NCBI RefSeq assembly: GCF_002419965.1
Contig: NZ_DIHC01000001.1
Location: 201,533 to 265,532 of the forward strand
Length of the DNA stretch: 64,000 nucleotides
From: Pseudomonas sp. UBA5706
Lineage (GTDB): Bacteria > Pseudomonadota > Gammaproteobacteria > Pseudomonadales > Pseudomonadaceae
Direction: 5' to 3'
Each line of letters begins with the position of its first letter. Position 1 is the first letter of the stretch. The notes under the pieces are model-generated. The model did no database searches. It was not told the origin of the DNA and was given only the letters and a program-made list of their open reading frames with translations. Made by a program: the position numbers and the translations under genes. Below are positions 54,625 through 62,718 of this stretch, piece by piece.

Positions 54625-55092
54625 TCAGTCGTCGTTACCCTTGCCACTCAGCAAACGACCAATCAGCTCGGGCGGGTATCCGCGATAACTCAGAAAGCGC
54701 ATCTGCTGCCCGCGCTCGCGGGCATCCTTGGGCAACTGGCCGCTGAACTTGCGCTGCCACAGCGCTTCAAGCTTTTCCCACCAGTCCACGCCGCACTCGC
54801 GCAGCGCCTGTTCAATGTCTGGACGCGGCAAACCGCGCTGCCCCAGCTCTTCGCGGATACGCAAAGGGCCGTGGCCAGAACGGGCACGGTAGGAAACGAA
54901 GCTTTCGAGGTATCGGGATTCAGACAGCAGACCCTCTTCCGTCAGACGGTCGAGCGCTGCGTCAATCAATTCAGGGGGAGCGCCGCGCTGACGCAGCTTG
55001 CGCGTCAGCTCGACACGACCATGCTCGCGTCGTGCGAGCAGGTCCATTGCGGTACGCCTTACAGCGACGGGCGTATCAAGCACAGCTGGCAT
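54625..55092 (-). CDS. recX: RecA regulator RecX (OraA), 155 aa
   Basis: Small all-helical protein that limits RecA filament growth. It shows the repeated three-helix pattern ('RRELT..LRQRGAPPELIDAAL', 'RIREELGQRGLPRPDIEQAL') and ends 'LIGRLLSGKGNDD'. It lies eight bases after the recA stop, so it is co-transcribed with recA and therefore LexA-controlled. Confidence 0.93.
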   Translation of the reverse strand: MPAVLDTPVAVRRTAMDLLARREHGRVELTRKLRQRGAPPELIDAALDRLTEEGLLSESRYLESFVSYRARSGHGPLRIREELGQRGLPRPDIEQALRECGVDWWEKLEALWQRKFSGQLPKDARERGQQMRFLSYRGYPPELIGRLLSGKGNDD

Positions 55093-55100
55093 GGCGTGGA

Positions 55101-56165
55101 TCAGATGTCCGCGTCGGCTTCAACTTCAGTCACATCGTCCGCCGCTACGCGGGACGATTGGGCCTTCACATCAGGCGCTGCGGTCAGCAGTTTCTCGCGA
55201 ATCTGCCTTTCGAGGGTGGTGCCGATTTCCGGGTTGTCCGCCAGGAACTTCGCGGAGTTGGCTTTGCCCTGACCGATCTTGCTGCCCTGATAGCTGTACC
55301 AGGCGCCGGATTTCTCCAGCAGACCGTGCAGCACGCCGAGGTCGATGATCTCGCCGTTACGGTAGATGCCCTTGCCGTAAAGAATCTGGAACTCAGCCTG
55401 ACGGAACGGCGGGGCCACTTTGTTCTTAACGACTTTGACGCGGGTTTCGCTGCCGACGACTTCGTCGCCTTCCTTGACCGCGCCTGTACGGCGGATGTCC
55501 AGACGAACCGATGCGTAGAACTTCAGTGCGTTACCACCGGTGGTGGTTTCCGGGCTGCCGAACATCACACCAATCTTCATACGGATCTGGTTGATGAAGA
55601 TAACGAGGCAGTTGGCAGTCTTGATGTTACCGGTGATCTTACGCAGCGCCTGGGACATCAGTCGGGCTTGCAGGCCGACGTGCATGTCGCCCATTTCGCC
55701 TTCGATTTCAGCTTTTGGTACCAGAGCGGCCACGGAGTCGACGACGATGACATCGATGGCGTTCGAGCGTACCAGCATGTCGGTGATTTCGAGGGCCTGT
55801 TCGCCAGTATCTGGCTGGGACACCAGCAGGTCATCGACATTGACGCCCAGCTTGCCGGCGTACTCTGGATCGAGCGCGTGCTCGGCGTCGACGAATGCGC
55901 AGGTGGCGCCCATTTTCTGGGCTTCTGCGATGACGGACAGCGTGAGGGTGGTTTTACCCGAAGATTCCGGGCCATAGATTTCAACGATCCGGCCTTTTGG
56001 CAGGCCGCCGATACCGAGTGCGATATCAAGACCCAGAGAGCCGGTGGAGATAGCAGGAATAGCCTGGCGGTCATGGTCACCCATGCGCATCACGGCACCT
56101 TTGCCGAACTGACGCTCGATCTGACCCAAGGCCGCAGCCAAGGCTTTCTTCTTGTTGTCGTCCAT
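55101..56165 (-). CDS. recA: recombinase RecA, 354 aa
   Basis: Central strand-exchange protein and SOS co-protease. Walker A 'GPESSGKTTLTL', the catalytic Glu in 'DAEHALDPEYA', Walker B 'VIVVDSVAAL' and the L2 loop 'FGSPETTTGGNALKF' are intact. The start 'MDDNKKKALAAALG' at 56165 gives standard length. A LexA box lies 42 bp upstream. Confidence 0.99.
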   Translation of the reverse strand: MDDNKKKALAAALGQIERQFGKGAVMRMGDHDRQAIPAISTGSLGLDIALGIGGLPKGRIVEIYGPESSGKTTLTLSVIAEAQKMGATCAFVDAEHALDPEYAGKLGVNVDDLLVSQPDTGEQALEITDMLVRSNAIDVIVVDSVAALVPKAEIEGEMGDMHVGLQARLMSQALRKITGNIKTANCLVIFINQIRMKIGVMFGSPETTTGGNALKFYASVRLDIRRTGAVKEGDEVVGSETRVKVVKNKVAPPFRQAEFQILYGKGIYRNGEIIDLGVLHGLLEKSGAWYSYQGSKIGQGKANSAKFLADNPEIGTTLERQIREKLLTAAPDVKAQSSRVAADDVTEVEADADI

Positions 56166-56207
56166 TGAAGTCCTCACGTAATAGGTTGGGCCTGACGGCC
56201 GATATAA

Positions 56208-56223
56208 CTGTATAAGTAGACAG
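56208..56223 (-). promoter_or_regulatory. LexA-binding site upstream of recA
   Basis: CTGTATAAGTAGACAG: CTGT-N8-ACAG, close to the Pseudomonas consensus, in the recA promoter region. Confidence 0.9.
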
Positions 56224-56250
56224 TATTATTCCACAGGGTTGCGTGCGCGC

Positions 56251-56751
56251 CTACCCCCGATTTGGTTTTTCTCCAGCAGTGAGCCGGATGAGTCCCTCCA
56301 GCGCGGCCTTTACCGTTTGTCGGCGAACCGCGTCACGATCGCCGGCGAAGTGAAAACGCTCGGCGATCAGCTGTTCGGCCGCCCCCCAGCAAATCCACAC
56401 GGTACCTACCGGCTTCTCCGCCGAGCCGCCGTCAGGCCCGGCAACGCCACTGACCGCAACCGAGAACCGCGCCGCGCTGTTGGTCTGAGCGCCGCGAGCC
56501 ATGGCTTCGACCACTTCCCGACTGACGGCACCGACAAGACCGAACAGTTGTGGCGAAACATGCAGCTGCTGAGTCTTCTGACGGTTTGAATATGTGACAT
56601 AACCCGCTTCGAACCAGGCTGAACTACCGGGAATGCGGGTAATGGCTTCAGCGATACCACCGCCAGTGCAGGATTCGGCGGTGCTGACCTGTGCCCGGGC
56701 TTCGAGCAGGTGCTGCCCCAGCACGGCTGCCAGTTGAGTGATGTCGTCCAC
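56251..56751 (-). CDS. pncC: nicotinamide-nucleotide amidohydrolase PncC (CinA C-terminal domain type), 166 aa
   Basis: Deamidates NMN to NaMN for NAD recycling. The family motif 'TAESCTGGGIAEAI' is near residue 28 and 'VAVSGVAGPDGGSAEKPVGTV' (positions ~97-117) follows. Start chosen at GTG 56751 with GGAG seven bases upstream. The frame to 56784 has no ribosome site. It is upstream of recA on the same strand, so its transcript could feed recA. In many pseudomonads mutS lies divergent to it. Confidence 0.9.
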   Translation of the reverse strand: MDDITQLAAVLGQHLLEARAQVSTAESCTGGGIAEAITRIPGSSAWFEAGYVTYSNRQKTQQLHVSPQLFGLVGAVSREVVEAMARGAQTNSAARFSVAVSGVAGPDGGSAEKPVGTVWICWGAAEQLIAERFHFAGDRDAVRRQTVKAALEGLIRLTAGEKPNRG

Positions 56752-56853
56752 AGAAATTCTCCGTAACATTCGAGCAGTAGGCATACGCTACACGAGCACA
56801 CCACTTGCGCAAGACAGACGCGGCCTGCGTGACGACCGCGTCTGCAAGGTCAT

Positions 56854-57006
56854 CTAGGCAGGCTCCTTTTGCTTGGCAGGTGGCTTTTCTTCTTTCGGAC
56901 ACGGTTTCCTGACCGTTTCAACGATAGTTTCCCGAGGACGCTGCTGTGCCTCTTCGAGCGTGATGAAGCGCCCGTTGGTCGCATCCCTTCCGCGTTTGCG
57001 TCGCAT
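56854..57006 (-). CDS. small basic protein, 50 aa
   Basis: Short gene between pncC and the mutS remnant. The translation begins 'MRRKRGRDATNGRFITLEEA' and ends in a Lys/Pro/Glu-rich tail. AGGAG lies six bases upstream of the ATG at 57006, which decides the start. Similar short 'RD..TGRFI' proteins occur widely in pseudomonads without known function. No TM segment; probably DNA or RNA binding, by charge only. Confidence 0.65.
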   Translation of the reverse strand: MRRKRGRDATNGRFITLEEAQQRPRETIVETVRKPCPKEEKPPAKQKEPA

Positions 57007-57258
57007 ATAAAGCTCCTTCTTTCATAAATACCGCCCCGAATCGGACAGTTGCCCTCGTAGCCTAAACATCTATGCGGGCCTTATGTAGGGGCTGAAACGA
57101 GCGGTGACGAATAAGCCGAACCTGCGGCCAGCGAACGTGCGTGGTAACCTTGCGCCCATCGCAAAAGCAATCGGATCCGGCGTCGACCCACGTAGGTGGC
57201 ATTCCACGCAACGCTCCCCATTTGCCCAAATCTCCCAACGAATTTGCCTAAATACCTG

Positions 57259-57312
57259 ATGAATAAAGCAATTTCCGATCTGTCTTCGCACACTCCCATG
57301 ATGCAGCAGTAG
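57259..57312 (+). pseudogene. mutS 5' remnant, 17 codons, at left edge of the accessory island
   Basis: Encodes MNKAISDLSSHTPMMQQ then TAG. This is exactly the start of Pseudomonas MutS, which continues with Tyr-Trp after QQ; here TAC has become TAG at the junction. The orientation (rightward, divergent from pncC) matches the normal place of mutS. It is therefore the left-over of an insertion into the 5' end of mutS. The complete gene should be rebuilt on the other side of the island. Confidence 0.9.
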
Positions 57313-57317
57313 TGTAA

Positions 57318-57356
57318 AAAAAGCCCCGCAGGCCATGTCAGAAACGGCCTGCGCGG
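57318..57356 (+). terminator. terminator immediately after the mutS remnant
   Basis: Stem CCGCAGGCC/GGCCTGCGCGG followed by TTTTG. It would stop transcription from the orphaned mutS promoter. An A-run on the left side means it may also work leftwards. Confidence 0.8.
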
Positions 57357-57533
57357 TTTTGCTGTCTAAAAAGAAACCTTCAGAAAGGCAGTCTTGGCAC
57401 CATTAAAATCAAGGTAGCCCCACCAAGTATTAGACAGCTTTCCCACCATCCCTCTACGGCGTTCTGCCGACCACTTCACCACTCCCAATGCAATTCGTCA
57501 GCCCGGTTGGCGTTTCCCCTCACACCTCGATTA

Positions 57534-57549
57534 CTGTATATCCAAACAG
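57534..57549 (+). promoter_or_regulatory. LexA-binding site upstream of coiled-coil/SRAP operon
   Basis: CTGTATATCCAAACAG: CTGT-N8-ACAG, starting 33 bp before the ATG at 57567. A weak -35-like TTGGCG is at 57507. The box overlaps the likely -10 region, so LexA would repress initiation. Confidence 0.8.
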
Positions 57550-57566
57550 TATCCGAGCATCAGCAA

Positions 57567-57908
57567 ATGAAACCCACCCAAGAGGCCGAATGGCCCGATG
57601 AATTCACCCGTGAAGAAATGCTCGAGCAACAATCGCGCTTGCTTATCGAGGAGTGCCACATGCTTCAGAAGGAGCTGAGCCGATACCGGAAAAATCTGGC
57701 CAAGATGATCGACATGCACAACGAGGTCACGATCGAGCGGGACAAGCTGAGGGCCGATCTCAAGCAGACTGAGGCCAGGTTGTCTGGCTGTCTTCTGGAG
57801 CTTTCCGCACTGGGCAACCGGGTAGCTGGTCTGGAACGCTGCCGCGAGCAACTCGCGGAGATACGTCGCAAAGAAATGGCTAAGCTTCAAGCTCAACGAC
57901 TCGGTTGA
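57567..57908 (+). CDS. coiled-coil protein, SOS-regulated, 113 aa
   Basis: No family recognised. The sequence is strongly helical with heptad-like Leu spacing from about residue 25 to the end ('LLIEECHMLQKELSRYRKNL', 'LRADLKQTEARL'), predicting a long coiled coil. It has no TM segment. It begins at ATG 57567, which has only a weak ribosome site. It lies just downstream of a LexA box and 17 bp before the SRAP gene, so both should be induced by DNA damage. It might act as an adaptor or oligomerisation partner; this is inference. Confidence 0.7.
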   Translation: MKPTQEAEWPDEFTREEMLEQQSRLLIEECHMLQKELSRYRKNLAKMIDMHNEVTIERDKLRADLKQTEARLSGCLLELSALGNRVAGLERCREQLAEIRRKEMAKLQAQRLG

Positions 57909-57925
57909 AAACCAGAGGTGTACCC

Positions 57926-58621
57926 ATGTGTGGACGGGTTGCGCAGTACAGATCGATGGCAGACTACGTCGAAGTCATGGACTCGCCACAACAGGTGCTG
58001 CCTGGATTCGATGCAATTCCACTTGGACGCTACAACATCGCACCGACGACGTCAGTGGGAATATTTCGCAGTGATGACGTGGGCCTGCACATCGACAGAA
58101 TCCGCTGGGGTTGGGCGCCCTTTTGGGCGAAAGGGAAACGACCGGACCCGATAAACGCCCGGGTGGAGACGGTAACCACGGGTAAGTTCTTCAAGCAACT
58201 CTGGCCAAATGGCCGCGTTATCGTCGCAGTTGATGGATGGTACGAGTGGGTTAAGGACGAGAGCGACCCAAAGCGCAAACAGCCGTACTTTATCGTCGCC
58301 AAGGACAACAAACCGCTACTGCTCGCCGGGCTGGCCGAGGTTCATCCCGGGCTGGAGACTGACGAGCGTGACGGGTTTGTGATCATCACCGCCGACTCGG
58401 ATCAGGGCATGGTCGACATTCACGATCGACGCCCGGTGGTGCTGAGCCCAGAGCATGCGCGGGAATGGGTTGATCCTGAGACGACACCGCAGCGTGCGGC
58501 TGAGATCGCCAGGGAGTGCTGCAGGCCGACCGAGGAATTCACCTGGTATCAAGTAAACAAGGATGTGGGCAATGTGCGGAACCAGGGTCCGCATCTGATC
58601 GAGCCAAAGTATCAAGAATAG
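57926..58621 (+). CDS. SRAP (YedK/HMCES-like) abasic-site protein, 231 aa
   Basis: SOS-response-associated peptidase family protein that forms a covalent bond to abasic sites in single-stranded DNA. The catalytic Cys is residue 2 after Met removal ('MCGRVAQY'). 'INARVET' supplies the conserved Asn/Glu and 'DIHDRRPVVLSPEHAREW' the His. The start at 57926 is fixed by the Cys2 requirement and by AGAGGTG upstream; a longer frame would bury it. It follows the coiled-coil gene by 17 bp in one LexA-controlled unit. Confidence 0.92.
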   Translation: MCGRVAQYRSMADYVEVMDSPQQVLPGFDAIPLGRYNIAPTTSVGIFRSDDVGLHIDRIRWGWAPFWAKGKRPDPINARVETVTTGKFFKQLWPNGRVIVAVDGWYEWVKDESDPKRKQPYFIVAKDNKPLLLAGLAEVHPGLETDERDGFVIITADSDQGMVDIHDRRPVVLSPEHAREWVDPETTPQRAAEIARECCRPTEEFTWYQVNKDVGNVRNQGPHLIEPKYQE

Positions 58622-59196
58622 ATCAAAATAATGGACTCCTATTGCCTGCCTGGCGCAACCAAGTTAGCTAGTGACAAACCACTCGCATGCGAATAGGCGA
58701 GCCGCTCATCCGGGGAGCGCGCCCGGCAGGACCTGTAGACCGATTACCTTCATATGCATATTCCGCAACAGTCTTGTCCTCTCCAGCCGTTCGTCAGTAA
58801 GGTGAATTACATCACAACCTACTCGGTGCTGGCATTTTGACCCGCCACTGGTCGCCGACCTCGGAACTTGTAATGAAGTGACGAATCTCTGTTCTGCTCA
58901 CGCTTCAGTTTTGCGGTAGCAGGACGATAGAGGCATGAGGTTCGTATCTGGATGATGTCCCTATTGTTTTGGAGCCATTTTGCCATGTATGATCCGCGAG
59001 CAACTGTCAGCTATGTATTTGACAAGGTTAAAAAATGACCTATCGAGCATCGCTGGTTGAGAGGTCGGCGATTTTCGCTGTCTCATAAAGCGCCATCACC
59101 GATTTTGGGGTGGCAATCAGGCCGAAGGTCGGTTGACCTTCTATCCGGGTGGATGCCTGAGCTGGAATATCGACTCATATTGGAGATGAAAACGTA
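58622..59196. other. non-coding region upstream of DUF4214 gene
   Basis: 575 bp with no gene that I can support. The right end holds the promoter and leader of the DUF4214 gene: a TTGACA at about 59019-59024 could be a -35, with a poor -10 (TATCGA) 16 bases on. The ribosome site TTGGAG lies near 59180. The region is lower in G+C than average. Confidence 0.45.
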
Positions 59197-60981
59197 ATGG
59201 CTACTACTTCTGCACAAGTACAACAGCTCTATGTCGCTTACCTGGGCCGCGCTGCCGATAAAGCCGGTCTGGACTACTGGTTGAACGAGCTGAACGCTGA
59301 CAACGCTACCCTGACTCTGGATGACCTGCGTACCAACTTCACTACTCAGCAAACTGAGTACACTGATGCTTACGCTGGCCTGTCGCGCTCCGACACCGTC
59401 ATCAAGATCTACAACAACCTGTTCGGCCGTGCTCCGGATGCTGCCGGCCTGACCTACTGGACCACCGGTGGTGGCGCCTCTGTTAACTCCGACGATCTGC
59501 TGAGCGCGTTTATCAACGGTGCTGGGTCTGACGATGCTAAAGTCATCACTAACAAGGTTCTGGTCTCGGAGGTTTACACTTCGACAGCTGGTACCAACTA
59601 CCTGGCTGCCGACGCTAAGTCGATCATCGCTGGCGTTGGTTCTGACGGCACTTCCGTTGGTAATGCTCTGAACAAGCTGACTGACGGTTCGTTGAGCGGT
59701 ATCGCTATTCCTGCTGCCGTTGCTAATTTGAAAGCTGCTGCGGCCGCTGATGCAGCCGTGACTGCGTTCGAAACTACCAAAGCTGCGGACCTGCTGGCTA
59801 TCGAAAAGCAGTTGGTAACCTTGTCGACTAGCGATGCAAACATTGTTGACCAGACTGCCACTTCGACCGCTTCGTCGAGCTACTCTGCTGTTAACACTGA
59901 GCTGAGCGGCGATCTGACTTCTGCTCGTGGCAACCTGGGTACTACTGCGGATTTGACTACTGCTGCAAATACCACTGCCACAGCGCTGACGTCCGCTCGC
60001 ACTGCATTGACCGGCGCTGACAACCAGTCTGTCGATCACGTAACCGCATACACCACTGCAGCCGCAGCCGTTAAAGCCAACGTTGCTGTTTCAGCTGGCG
60101 ACAAGCAGCAAGCTGTAGACACTTTGGCTGCATACGGTAATAACCCTGCCAACAATGCCGCCTGGACCAAAGCCCTGTCGGATGCAGGTATTACTGCAGG
60201 CACAACAGTTGCTGATACTGCTCAGAGCATCTATTCCGCTCTGACCAGCACCACAGCTAGTGCTGATGTGATTGCAAACGTCAAAACTGCGTTCGCATCG
60301 GTTACCAACTTCGCCAGCGTTACTGCAACTTCCGACAAGGATCTGGCTAACTTGAAGGCTGTCGCTGCGCTGCAAGTTGCAGATGACAACCTCAACACTA
60401 CCGCTGGTAACGCTTGGATTGACGCTTACAACGCCGACGTTACTGCTCAGTCTAAACTGGCATCTTCGAAAGCTTTGGACGCTCTTGATTCGGCTTACAA
60501 AGCTGTTGATGTTGCGCACACCGCTGCTACTGATGCAAAAGCTACTGCCGCTGCGAAGCTTGACGCCTCTGATGTACTGGTCGATAACGGCACCACTTTG
60601 TCTGTCACTGCAGATGCGAACAAGGCTGAAGTCTTCTACTTCGCTAACAACAAAGTTACATCGTCCGACGGTGCTCTGACTCTGACCGCAGGTCAAGACT
60701 CGCTGTACATCGGTGAAGGTTACACCCTGAATAAGGCTGCTACTTTGAGCGCTAATGGCATCACAGGCGCTGACAACAACTCCAAAGAAGTGTTCTTCTT
60801 CAAAGCCGCCGATAACAGCGTAAAAGCTGTCATCGAAACTTCGGCTGTTGGTAGCACCACCGTTGCTGATAACACCTTGGCCGCAAGCGCAACCGACGGC
60901 GTTTCGGTCATTACCCTGACTGGTGTTACGTCTGTTGACCAAGTCACTTTCGCGAACGGTGTTATCTCCCACGTCGCTTAA
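59197..60981 (+). CDS. DUF4214-domain protein, probable type I secretion substrate, 594 aa
   Basis: Two DUF4214 repeats at the N-terminus, near residues 11-30 ('YLGRAADKAGLDYWL') and 69-88 ('LFGRAPDAAGLTYW'). DUF4214 occurs in bacterial surface and secreted proteins. The remaining ~480 residues are Ala/Thr/Ser-rich helical and beta segments. There is no Cys and no Met after the first, no signal peptide, and the last ~20 residues ('VTFANGVISHVA') resemble a type I secretion signal. No transporter genes are adjacent. The codon use is unusually rich in T-ending codons (GCT, ACT) compared with the neighbours. Confidence 0.8.
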   Translation: MATTSAQVQQLYVAYLGRAADKAGLDYWLNELNADNATLTLDDLRTNFTTQQTEYTDAYAGLSRSDTVIKIYNNLFGRAPDAAGLTYWTTGGGASVNSDDLLSAFINGAGSDDAKVITNKVLVSEVYTSTAGTNYLAADAKSIIAGVGSDGTSVGNALNKLTDGSLSGIAIPAAVANLKAAAAADAAVTAFETTKAADLLAIEKQLVTLSTSDANIVDQTATSTASSSYSAVNTELSGDLTSARGNLGTTADLTTAANTTATALTSARTALTGADNQSVDHVTAYTTAAAAVKANVAVSAGDKQQAVDTLAAYGNNPANNAAWTKALSDAGITAGTTVADTAQSIYSALTSTTASADVIANVKTAFASVTNFASVTATSDKDLANLKAVAALQVADDNLNTTAGNAWIDAYNADVTAQSKLASSKALDALDSAYKAVDVAHTAATDAKATAAAKLDASDVLVDNGTTLSVTADANKAEVFYFANNKVTSSDGALTLTAGQDSLYIGEGYTLNKAATLSANGITGADNNSKEVFFFKAADNSVKAVIETSAVGSTTVADNTLAASATDGVSVITLTGVTSVDQVTFANGVISHVA

Positions 60982-61037
60982 TTGCCTCGTGTTTGATAGT
61001 CGCGATGAGCCTCGGCTCATCGCACACTGCTCATAAG

Positions 61038-61065
61038 AACCCGCCTTTAAAGGCGGGTTTTTTTA
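61038..61065 (+). terminator. terminator of the DUF4214 gene
   Basis: Perfect stem AACCCGCCTT/AAGGCGGGTT followed by TTTTT. Confidence 0.9.
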
Positions 61066-61104
61066 TCTGCAGAACAATGGATCCAGTCCATCCCTTAAAA
61101 ATCG

Positions 61105-61147
61105 CAAAAAAAAAGCCCCGTACCTTCGTCAAGGTACAGGGCTTTCT
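61105..61147 (-). terminator. terminator, mainly leftward
   Basis: Stem AAAGCCC.GTACCTT / AAGGTAC.GGGCTTT with a long T-run on the leftward strand, positioned to end leftward transcripts of the island. Confidence 0.85.
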
Positions 61148-61425
61148 AGTGTCAACATCGACTATTGGAGACAGTCGAGTACACTCTACATGCTACGGAT
61201 CAGAATGGCAAGGCGACACCATCACGTTCAGACGACGATTTGAAGGTGAAAATTAGCCCCTCCCTTGACTCGCCCCGCGCAGGACGTTGACTCAACTCAA
61301 GATATCTACCATTCATCTGCTCATAAAGCCCGCCCCTTGAGCAGGTAGGAGTTGCGAAGGGTAAAGCCGTGGCTCTCCATGATGAAAAACCGGCTTAAAA
61401 CAGGGTTTAGGCCGGCGAATCAAAC

Positions 61426-61800
61426 TTAGGTCCAATCGGCACGTCGGTACACTTCGGCTGCATGGAAAATGCGCTCTGGAACGGGCGGGACAGCTCGTTG
61501 AATCCCGGTCTTCGCGTAGCCGTTCGCTTCCATCACAGCGCAAACAAGCGTTCCAATCGACCTTTTGAGTGTTAGCCGTTTTTGGTTAGGTGAAGTAGTC
61601 AAAATCGCTTCCGCACAGGCTTTGACAATCCCCGCGATCGCCGGGAGCTCAAGCGCATCAGTCACAACTCTCATGTTTGTAAATGACTCCTCTGAGTTCA
61701 CGAAGTCGATGAAATTGAACGAATGCGCTTGAAGCTCATTGAATTGGGCCGGGTGAGTTTTGGCGAATAACTCCATATCGGCAGGGCGGAAAACTGGCAT
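61426..61800 (-). CDS. orphan island protein, 124 aa
   Basis: No family recognised. Start ATG 61800 has AGGTG six bases upstream. The protein is mixed alpha/beta, with 'FNFIDFVNSEESFTNMRVV' (positions ~28-46) and no TM or signal segment. Position between phage-type genes suggests an accessory or lysogenic-conversion gene. A terminator lies ~280 bp downstream. Confidence 0.6.
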   Translation of the reverse strand: MPVFRPADMELFAKTHPAQFNELQAHSFNFIDFVNSEESFTNMRVVTDALELPAIAGIVKACAEAILTTSPNQKRLTLKRSIGTLVCAVMEANGYAKTGIQRAVPPVPERIFHAAEVYRRADWT

Positions 61801-61902
61801 ACGTAGCACCTAATCTATCAAGGCGATCACGATATTGTCAGCATGGCTTTTTTGCAAACGAGATTGGAAGCGCCTGTTCAGGCCTCACTTCATTCTTCGA
61901 CA

Positions 61903-62121
61903 TCAATCGGCTGTCCTATGAACCGAAAAGCCTGTTGAAATTCGGTTAAGGTCTTGCCAGGGGAATGCGTCATAGCGCTGATAATCACAGCTACGCGAAT
62001 GCTCAAACGCCAGCGCCGAATCAGACTCATGTTGTTCGGAGTGGCAGTTTCTGCAGCACACCTGGTGACCATCCAGCCGCCAAAGGGAACTCCATCTCAA
62101 TAATCTATCCGAGCAGCTCAT
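61903..62121 (-). CDS. small Cys-rich protein, 72 aa, zinc-ribbon-like
   Basis: The translation has 'WRLDGHQVCCRNCHSEQHE' at residues ~14-32 and 'AFEHSRSCDYQ' followed by 'PWQDLNRI', a spacing of Cys, His and Cys that looks like a small zinc-binding domain common among Pseudomonas prophage-type proteins. No good ribosome site precedes the ATG at 62121. A competing frame at 61890-62072 lacks such features. Function unknown. Confidence 0.5.
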   Translation of the reverse strand: MSCSDRLLRWSSLWRLDGHQVCCRNCHSEQHESDSALAFEHSRSCDYQRYDAFPWQDLNRISTGFSVHRTAD

Positions 62122-62179
62122 CTACTTAACCCACATGATGAAGCAAAGATTTGCCTCATACGTTGGGCGGACCGCGTGC

Positions 62180-62368
62180 TCAAACGTTCATAAATGAAAG
62201 ATCCATCGGTCCGGTTTCCGATTCTTCACAGCAGCGCCCGGTGTCGAATCGGGCAAACCTTTTCTCGATCGCGGGATCTGGCCGAAGCTGCCCCTGCCAC
62301 TGATTGCGCGGGTTATAGTCTATGTTGCCGGGATTGTTATTGCGCACGCCGCGGGTTATTTGAGGCAT
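62180..62368 (-). pseudogene. truncated phage structural protein P5 / lytic-enzyme-like gene
   Basis: The ATG at 62368 has GGAG seven bases upstream and starts 'MPQITRGVRNNNPGNIDYNP', the signature of phage P5-like structural or peptidoglycan-acting proteins, continuing 'NQWQGQL' and 'RFARFDT'. After about residue 43 the match ends and the frame stops at 62 residues instead of the usual ~130-180. It is a broken relic. Confidence 0.75.
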
Positions 62369-62384
62369 TACTTTTCTCCAGACG

Positions 62385-62408
62385 TAAAAAAGCCCGCGCT
62401 GGGCGGGC
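62385..62408 (-). terminator. leftward terminator inside the island
   Basis: Stem GCCCGC/GCGGGC with loop CCAGC, then TTTTTT on the leftward strand. It separates the tail-fibre part from the P5 relic. Confidence 0.75.
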
Positions 62409-62424
62409 GCGGACGCATGCTCGG

Positions 62425-62712
62425 ATGTTTGAAACAATGGCCCGAATAGTGATTGTGTTCGACCTTGGGATGAGCGCCGTGGCACTAACGTTTCGCGAAA
62501 TTTCTGGTAGCGAGGTGCCCTTGCATTTCGTGTTACAAGGGATAAGTACAGTTTTTGAGGTAGTCGATCACGATGGCCTAATCCTGATATTCGAGCTGCC
62601 TCAAGAGGCTGCTCGGTGGGCTAGGCAAGCCCACGCCTTCGGAGTACCCGATCGGCGTCCAGGAAGCAGAGAGTGGATTGATCAGCTCTATACCGGCAAC
62701 GACGACCTCTAA
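62425..62712 (+). CDS. possible small protein opposite the phage genes, 95 aa
   Basis: Weak candidate. The frame from ATG 62425 (or 62437) gives a normal-looking protein with beta-rich 'MARIVIVFDLGMSAV' and a charged C-terminus. It has no clear ribosome site and no recognised family. It converges with a small leftward gene at 62719. Its start lies right beside a leftward terminator. Confidence 0.35.
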   Translation: MFETMARIVIVFDLGMSAVALTFREISGSEVPLHFVLQGISTVFEVVDHDGLILIFELPQEAARWARQAHAFGVPDRRPGSREWIDQLYTGNDDL

Positions 62713-62718
62713 CCCCGC

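Noticed and set aside
61890..62072. Second leftward frame overlapping the Cys-rich small protein
   Set aside because: No ribosome site and less protein-like than the frame at 61903-62121.
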